Positions 7,006-11,839 of a stretch of 11,839 nucleotides of DNA are shown here, one piece after another. Positions within the stretch are counted from its first letter, which is position 1; each line of letters opens with the position of its first letter. Under the pieces are notes generated by a model. The model was not told where the DNA came from. It made no database searches and was given only the letters and a program-made list of their open reading frames with translations. Both the position numbers and the translations under genes were made by a program. The DNA comes from Desulfobacteraceae bacterium UBA2771 (GTDB lineage: Bacteria > Desulfobacterota > Desulfobacteria > Desulfobacterales > Desulfosarcinaceae), in NCBI GenBank assembly GCA_002352605.1, contig DEIP01000008.1, positions 57,941-69,779 on the forward strand. Direction: 5' to 3'.

Positions 7006-8634
7006 ATGAACAGATATTGTCTGCTGTTTTTCGGTTTGCTCATTGTATTTTTCGGGCCTACCGCGGCGGCCACGGCCGCGATCTCCAAAGATACGCTGGA
7101 AAAGGAGCACCTATCCAGATACTACATTAACTATGCCAGCTACCTGATCGAGGTGGGCAAATATCTCGAAGCCCTGGAGAGCTACAATGCCGCGGAGGAA
7201 CTGACCACCATCCCCAAGACGAAAGTAGATGCGTTGTTAGCCAAAGCGGCCCTTCTGTCGTCTTTTTTGGATGCACCGGAAGAAGCCTTGAACGTATATC
7301 GCGACTTGAGCAAGGATTACGAACAGACCACCGAGATTGCCCAATATCGGGAAGGGATTCTGCTCTTCGATTTAAAAAGGTACAAGGAGGCACAGGAAAC
7401 GCTGGAAACATACCTCGACGCGTATCCGAAGGGTCGCTTTTTTTTCCAAGCCGAGGCCCTTTTGAGAGAAATTGCCAAAGTGTTTGCGCCCCCGGAACCG
7501 GAACTGCCACCGCCGCCGATACCTCCCACGCCACCGGTGCCGGTGCCCCAGCCGCCGATACCGACACCGCCCGTGCCCCCGGCGCCACCCGTCGTGGCAC
7601 AAAAACATCCCGAGGTGCGTGTCCGCATGTGCCAAACCACGGGAGAGACGCGGATCCAGGGGACCCGGGTATGCGTCGCCGGGTTGGGCTGCAAAGATCG
7701 ATTTGACCTGGGTGTCAAGGATGGCAAGATTCAGGTCAATGGGGCGCTGACGGGAGATGGTGTACTGGTATTTGAGAGTGATCAACCGCTGACGATTCTC
7801 TGTGGCGGCAAAAAAAAACGGGTGCGCGGTAAGCTTAAAGCCCGAATCAGAAAGGGCAAGCTGATGGTCATCAACATCGTGGACATCGAAGACTACCTGC
7901 TGAGTGTGGTTCCTTCGGAAAATCCGGCCAGCTGGCCCATTGAGAGCCTGAAGGCGCAGGCTGTGGCTGCAAGGACCTATGCCTATTACCAACGACAGCA
8001 CCGTAAGAACTGGTCCTATGACCTGGTGGATTATGCGGGGGATCAGGCATATGGCGGAATGGATAAGGAACACCGGCGCAGTACCAAAGCCGTAAATGCT
8101 ACTATCGGCGAGGTGTTGACATACGATGAAAAACCGATTCTGGCCATGTTCAGTGCCAATAGCGGCGGCTATACGGCCGACTCCAAGGCCGTTTTTAACC
8201 TGTACAAACCCTATCTCGTCGCGCAGCGGGACCCGGCGAGTCTGAATGGTGGGATGGCCAATTGGACCCGCAAATTTACGGTATCCGAAGTAGAGGCGGC
8301 GCTTCGAAAGATTAATGTTGACGCCGATGGACTCAGCGCGATCGAAGCTGCAGAGCAGGGTCCGTCCGGTCGAATCGTTAAGGTTCGGCTTATCTTGAAG
8401 GGAGGAAAAACCAAGGTCCTGCGTAATCGGACGACGCTGCGCCGGACATTGGACCTGCCCGAGATCCTGCATCAGATTCGCCTGGAGGGCAACACCTTCA
8501 TTTTCGACGGCCATGGTTGGGGTCACGGCGTGGGGTATTCCCAGTGGGGTTCGGCTTATCTGGGTAAGCAAAAAAAATACCAGGAGATCTTGTCCTTCTA
8601 CTATGGTAACGCCGTCAAGAAAAAGTTGTGGTAG
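7006..8634 (+). CDS. SpoIID/LytB-domain peptidoglycan-acting protein with TPRs
   Basis: Predicted 542 residues with a Sec signal peptide (hydrophobic to about residue 22, then ATA). Residues 38-155 carry TPR-like helices (YASYLIEVGKYLEALESYNAA and YKEAQETLETYLDAYPKGRF). Residues 162-196 are a proline-rich spacer dominated by PP pairs. Residues about 205-275 contain Cys209, Cys223, Cys229 and Cys266, which could form disulfides. Residues 280-542 are a SpoIID domain: VDIEDYLLSVVPSENPASWP, then LKAQAVAARTYA, SANSGGYT and the terminal GHGWGHGVGYSQWG. In Bacillus, SpoIID is a lytic transglycosylase acting on glycans without stem peptides and needs a glutamate in the matching segment, here probably Glu305. 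The cysteines that bind zinc in some clostridial SpoIID proteins are absent from SANSGGYT. Here the protein is periplasmic with no sporulation genes nearby, so a general wall-remodelling role is likely. The ribosome site GAGGTG supports the start. Confidence 0.87.
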   Translation: MNRYCLLFFGLLIVFFGPTAAATAAISKDTLEKEHLSRYYINYASYLIEVGKYLEALESYNAAEELTTIPKTKVDALLAKAALLSSFLDAPEEALNVYRDLSKDYEQTTEIAQYREGILLFDLKRYKEAQETLETYLDAYPKGRFFFQAEALLREIAKVFAPPEPELPPPPIPPTPPVPVPQPPIPTPPVPPAPPVVAQKHPEVRVRMCQTTGETRIQGTRVCVAGLGCKDRFDLGVKDGKIQVNGALTGDGVLVFESDQPLTILCGGKKKRVRGKLKARIRKGKLMVINIVDIEDYLLSVVPSENPASWPIESLKAQAVAARTYAYYQRQHRKNWSYDLVDYAGDQAYGGMDKEHRRSTKAVNATIGEVLTYDEKPILAMFSANSGGYTADSKAVFNLYKPYLVAQRDPASLNGGMANWTRKFTVSEVEAALRKINVDADGLSAIEAAEQGPSGRIVKVRLILKGGKTKVLRNRTTLRRTLDLPEILHQIRLEGNTFIFDGHGWGHGVGYSQWGSAYLGKQKKYQEILSFYYGNAVKKKLW

Positions 8635-8682
8635 AGGAAGAACCCGGTTCACAACAAAGAACAATTCCGGGAAAGGAAACCG
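8635..8682 (+). other. Short spacer with ribosome site for the MscS-family gene
   Basis: Forty-eight bases without a recognisable promoter or terminator. GGGAAAGGAAA at about 8669-8679 supplies the Shine-Dalgarno for ATG 8683. The close spacing suggests the SpoIID-domain gene and the channel gene share a transcript. Confidence 0.5.
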
Positions 8683-10971
8683 ATGAAGGTTTTAGGTGCC
8701 GATTCGAAAAAACAAAAAAGGCGTTTGGTTCTTGCTTCGAAAGGAACGCGGGCCATCTCCCGATTCTGGGGGATATGGCTGGTCGTTCTCACGTCTTGGG
8801 GTTGCATGATATGGGGAGGGGGTGCGCTGGGTGCGGATACCGACCCGGCAACGGAAAATTTTGTTGCGCACATCATGGCCACCCAGGAGCAGCTGGCGAA
8901 TATTAACCGGAGAATCGAAAAGGAGAAGTTTCTGGCCGTGCAGGGGCCTGCTCCGGAACAGACCGCACGCAACCGGAATGTGACCCGGCTTCAGGAGATC
9001 AAGTTTATCCATCAACGCCTGCTCAACACATTGAAAAAAAACATTTCCCTCGCCTCTGAAGATGCCGATTTAAGGAAAGCCATAGAGAGTGGCCAGGCGT
9101 ACGTTCTGGCGCAAAAAAAGCCCTATTCGCTCTCTTACTACGATAAACTTCTCGACAAGGTCGCCGGTGTTCAACAAGAGATGGATGTCTTGAAAACGTC
9201 GATGTCGAGTGCCGAAGGCAAGCTCGACGAAAGCAGGAGGGCGCAGGAAAAAGTGGAGCAGACCTGGCGGCGAATCAAAGAGGAAGTGACGGAAAAGAAG
9301 GGGGCGGCGGCCAAGAACGATCTGCAATACACCCAGGCGCAACTGGAACGGGACGCCGCCCAGGCGGTCCTCGAACTTCAAGCGGCGCGCCGGGACGGCA
9401 ACAAAATGGAACTGCGCCTGGTCGATCTCAAACAGAAAGGCGCCCAGCAGAAATTGGCGATGATCAGAAAAGACCTCTCCTTTGATCCCGCCGCCCTGGA
9501 CCGGGAGATCTCCCGCTTGGGAAAGCAAAAGAACCAACTGAGCGCGCGCCTTCAATCCGTACTTGATGAACAGAAAAAGGTAGAACTTGATTGGCAGGCG
9601 GACCGCACAACGGCAAGCAGTTCGGCCACCGAAAGCGCCATGAAAGCCCGGGAGGCATGGCGGGACGCCTATGAAAAGATCCTGCAGCAAACTGAGGAGA
9701 TGACCCAGCTGCTCAGCACCCAGGAGAAGCTTTGGAAGTTGCGTTATACCCTCGTGAAGGGCGATGTGCCAACGAAAGACCTGGATCGTTTGGAGCAAAC
9801 GGCAACGGCGGCCCGACAGCATACACAGCAGGCCGTTGGCTTGTATCAAACCTGGCAGGTCAACTTGCAGTCCCGGATCGCTTCCTTGCTAAAGGATCGG
9901 GGCGGTGTGGATCCCACCGATGAGAAATATGCAACCCATCAGTTGAATGCCTTGAATAAAACCGGAGAGTTCGGCGGCGAATATCTTTCAACGCTCCTGG
10001 TCACCGGGCAGCTCGCCGGTCGGCTTCTGGACGAGATCGCCTCCCGGGGGAAGCAGATTTCCCTCTGGGAAAAGACCTTAAGCACGGGATCCAAATTCAA
10101 CGAGTTCTGGAATTTCGAACTGTGGGCCATCGACGATAATGGCGTCACGATCAGGAAAGTCTTTACGGCGCTGGTGATCCTTATCCTCGGCATCATGGTC
10201 GTCAAGCGTGCCATAAGCGTGCTTTCCATGCGGCTGAAAAAGTCCAAGCTGGAGGCGAGCGCGGCGGGTGCCGCTGAGAAGCTGCTGCTGTATACAGGAT
10301 TTGTGATGATTGTTCTTTTCGCCCTTCGCACCGTCAACATTCCCCTAACGGCGTTTACCTTTTTGGGTGGCGCCATCGCCATCGGACTCGGTTTCGGCGC
10401 TCAGAACCTGATCAATAATTTCATCAGCGGCTTCATTATCATGGCGGAGCGACCGATTCGGATTGGCGATCTTATCGAGGTGGAGGATAAATGCGGTCGT
10501 GTGGAGGAGATCGGGGCCCGATGCACGCGCGTTAAGACCGGGGAAAACATCCACATTCTGGTCCCCAACAGCAGTTTTCTGGAGAAGAGCATCACGAATT
10601 GGACCCTGTCCGACAAAATGTTCCGTAACCGGGTGGCCGTGGGCGTGGCCTACGGCGCTCCCGTAAAGCAGGTGAGCGAGTTACTCTTGCAGGCGGCGGA
10701 TCAGACCGAACGGGTGTTGAAGGATCCCCAGCCGTTTGTCGTCTTTGACGATTTTGGGGATAATGCGCTGACGTTCGAGATCTATTTCTGGGTGATTATC
10801 CGGAGCGTCATCGAAAAGAAGCGCATCGCCAGCGACCTTCGATACCAAATCAACGCGCTTTTAAGCATGCATGACATTTCGATCGCCTTTCCGCAGCGGG
10901 ATATTCATGTGGATTCACTTAGGCCTTTGCAGGTTCAAGTGTTGACGCCTCGCCGCGATGAAAAATCGTAA
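8683..10971 (+). CDS. MscS-family mechanosensitive channel with long periplasmic helical domain
   Basis: Predicted 762 residues. After an unusually long basic N-terminal region (about 27 residues) comes a hydrophobic stretch (28-49) ending ALGAD, which fits a signal peptide. Residues about 55-480 are highly charged, Gln/Glu/Lys/Arg-rich and almost all helical, with likely coiled coils near 155-345. This resembles in character the periplasmic regions of MscK and MscM. Three membrane spans follow at about 493-507, 534-551 and 558-588. The third has the channel signature GLGFGAQNLINNFISG ending in ERPIRIGD, closest by eye to the MscM/MscK branch. Residues 590-745 form the cytoplasmic MscS beta and alpha/beta domains (ILVPNSSF, then NWTLSD). 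E. coli MscS has 286 residues and MscK/MscM about 1100, so this is intermediate and lacks the extra membrane spans of the large forms. It should release solutes when membrane tension rises. Gating ligands cannot be inferred. Confidence 0.9.
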   Translation: MKVLGADSKKQKRRLVLASKGTRAISRFWGIWLVVLTSWGCMIWGGGALGADTDPATENFVAHIMATQEQLANINRRIEKEKFLAVQGPAPEQTARNRNVTRLQEIKFIHQRLLNTLKKNISLASEDADLRKAIESGQAYVLAQKKPYSLSYYDKLLDKVAGVQQEMDVLKTSMSSAEGKLDESRRAQEKVEQTWRRIKEEVTEKKGAAAKNDLQYTQAQLERDAAQAVLELQAARRDGNKMELRLVDLKQKGAQQKLAMIRKDLSFDPAALDREISRLGKQKNQLSARLQSVLDEQKKVELDWQADRTTASSSATESAMKAREAWRDAYEKILQQTEEMTQLLSTQEKLWKLRYTLVKGDVPTKDLDRLEQTATAARQHTQQAVGLYQTWQVNLQSRIASLLKDRGGVDPTDEKYATHQLNALNKTGEFGGEYLSTLLVTGQLAGRLLDEIASRGKQISLWEKTLSTGSKFNEFWNFELWAIDDNGVTIRKVFTALVILILGIMVVKRAISVLSMRLKKSKLEASAAGAAEKLLLYTGFVMIVLFALRTVNIPLTAFTFLGGAIAIGLGFGAQNLINNFISGFIIMAERPIRIGDLIEVEDKCGRVEEIGARCTRVKTGENIHILVPNSSFLEKSITNWTLSDKMFRNRVAVGVAYGAPVKQVSELLLQAADQTERVLKDPQPFVVFDDFGDNALTFEIYFWVIIRSVIEKKRIASDLRYQINALLSMHDISIAFPQRDIHVDSLRPLQVQVLTPRRDEKS

Positions 10972-11057
10972 GGTCCCATTCCCGGTTTCTGAATCGGGTC
11001 CTGAAATTTGATGCGTTTGAGTTACGCATGGTGCGGATGTAAAGTGGAGTATTCACG
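10972..11057 (+). other. Spacer with a perfect 6-bp hairpin before the last gene
   Basis: ATGCGT at 11011-11016 pairs with ACGCAT at 11024-11029 around the 7-base loop TTGAGTT. CCCG at 10981-10984 can pair with CGGG at 10995-10998. No T-run follows either stem, so termination is unlikely. GTGGAGT at 11044-11050 is the ribosome site, seven bases before ATG 11058. No convincing promoter is visible. Confidence 0.4.
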
Positions 11058-11839
11058 ATGAAAACCTTAGCAACATTCTGGCTGCCGGGCTTTTTTCTTC
11101 TCCTGTTCGTTCCTCAAGCGCAGGCTGAAACCCAAGCAAGCAAGTGGTTGCAGCTGGATGCGGATTCCAAAGAAAGACTCAGACACCTGATCCAGTCCGA
11201 CGTGGAGAGCCGCAGGGGATTTTCAACGGTCGCGGAAGCCCAGCTCAATACTGCACTGGTGGCCGCGGAAAGACAAAGAGAGAACACGGCCTATAAGGCC
11301 GCCATCGATGCGGCCACCAACGAATTCCGACGAACCAAGAAACGATCGGATGATCTGACTGCCCGGTTCCAGACCGCATCCTATGATTTCGAAGAAACCA
11401 GGAAAAATTATGACAACATCAAGGCCGGCATTGCCAATATCGATAATTCCATTGCTCGCTACAAAGAAGATTCCAATGCTCAGCGCGAAGCATTAACCAA
11501 ATGGCTGAAAACGACAAAACAAGGCGAAACCATAGTCGCGGTTATTTACAACAGGGGGTTCATGGACTCGGCCCATAAACTGGAGCGTTTGGCCGACCAG
11601 GCCTCGGCACCGCTTATGGCTGAGCACATGGGGACATATATCAAGTCCTTTACCAACGTTATCAATAATGTGCTGACCGGGGATTTTATCAGGGCCGTGG
11701 AGGAGGGGACCGCCAAATGGAACCGTGAAGAACCATTGCGGATCGCGCTGACCAAGGGTGCCCAAGGGACCGCTTACCTCAGGATCAAGCGTTACGAGCT
11801 CTACCCCTTCCAGGCGCCTGATGCTGAAAATATCAAGCC
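11058..11839 (+). CDS. Secreted helical/coiled-coil protein, 3' end outside window
   Basis: The frame is open from ATG 11058 to the right edge with no stop, giving 260 complete codons. It has a good Sec signal peptide: MKTLATFW, a hydrophobic core, and cleavage after AQA at residues 21-23. The mature part at about 30-155 is rich in Ala, Lys, Arg, Glu and Asp with few prolines (ESRRGFSTVAEAQLNTAL, then RQRENTAYKAAIDAATNEF), consistent with long helices or a coiled coil. Residues 155-260 look more globular, for example ETIVAVIYNRGF and ending AYLRIKRYELYPFQ. I do not recognise the family. It lies 86 bases after the channel gene, whose product has a similar helical periplasmic region, so a partnership between the two is possible but unproven. 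The ribosome site GTGGAGT supports the start. Confidence 0.8.
   Translation, partial: MKTLATFWLPGFFLLLFVPQAQAETQASKWLQLDADSKERLRHLIQSDVESRRGFSTVAEAQLNTALVAAERQRENTAYKAAIDAATNEFRRTKKRSDDLTARFQTASYDFEETRKNYDNIKAGIANIDNSIARYKEDSNAQREALTKWLKTTKQGETIVAVIYNRGFMDSAHKLERLADQASAPLMAEHMGTYIKSFTNVINNVLTGDFIRAVEEGTAKWNREEPLRIALTKGAQGTAYLRIKRYELYPFQAPDAENIK

Noticed and set aside
7472..7600. GC-rich repetitive DNA, including GCCGCCGATACC at 7512-7523 and again at 7551-7562
   Set aside because: It is explained by codons of the proline-rich linker. It is not an independent repeat element or CRISPR-like array, though length variation between strains is possible.
7372..8664. Long open frame on the minus strand (430 codons) opposite the SpoIID-domain gene
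   Set aside because: The coding strand carries clear SpoIID motifs. The opposite frame is low-complexity where it crosses the proline-rich codons and has no recognisable protein character.
8643..8671. CCCGG at 8643-8647 and CCGGG at 8667-8671 as a hairpin
   Set aside because: Only five pairs around a 19-base loop with no T-run; expected by chance in GC-rich sequence.

Overview
The window is 11.8 kb of uninterrupted cell-envelope genes, all on the + strand: six complete genes and a seventh cut off by the right edge. Every product carries a Sec or lipoprotein signal peptide or an N-terminal membrane anchor. Two look like lipoproteins, and outer-membrane families such as LPP20-like, GNA1162-like and AsmA-like are present, so the host is a diderm (Gram-negative-type) bacterium. 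Composition is moderately GC-rich. The TPR plus S-layer-homology lipoprotein, the SpoIID-domain protein in a Gram-negative setting and the long periplasmic MscS protein together suggest Desulfobacterota (Deltaproteobacteria). That placement is inference from remembered family distribution, not a search. I see no RNA gene, insertion sequence, CRISPR array or integration site.

Left part (1-2314): a TPR/SLH lipoprotein (80-1282) sits 16 bases ahead of a secreted LPP20-like protein (1299-2243). The spacer after it holds a GC-rich hairpin followed by a T-rich run, a plausible terminator, and a 14-base dyad just before the next gene.

Middle (2358-6913): an AsmA-like inner-membrane-anchored protein overlaps by one base (ATGA-type junction) with a 775-residue mosaic lipoprotein. 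In order this has a GNA1162/DUF799-like domain, an Ig-like sandwich, an FN3 domain, a right-handed beta-helix and C-terminal TPRs.

Right part (7006-11839): a periplasmic TPR/proline-rich/SpoIID protein (a probable peptidoglycan-acting enzyme), an MscS-family channel with a roughly 430-residue helical periplasmic extension, and a secreted coiled-coil protein whose 3' end lies outside the window.

Taken together, the cluster combines probable peptidoglycan binding (SLH), peptidoglycan cleavage (SpoIID), outer-membrane lipoproteins (LPP20/GNA1162 families that elsewhere accompany CsgG-like proteins), a bridge-like lipid-transport family (AsmA) and a tension-gated channel. A working model is an envelope-maintenance or outer-membrane/peptidoglycan tethering module. 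The individual families are known. The gene combination and the domain mosaic of the 775-residue lipoprotein are the parts most likely to be undescribed.
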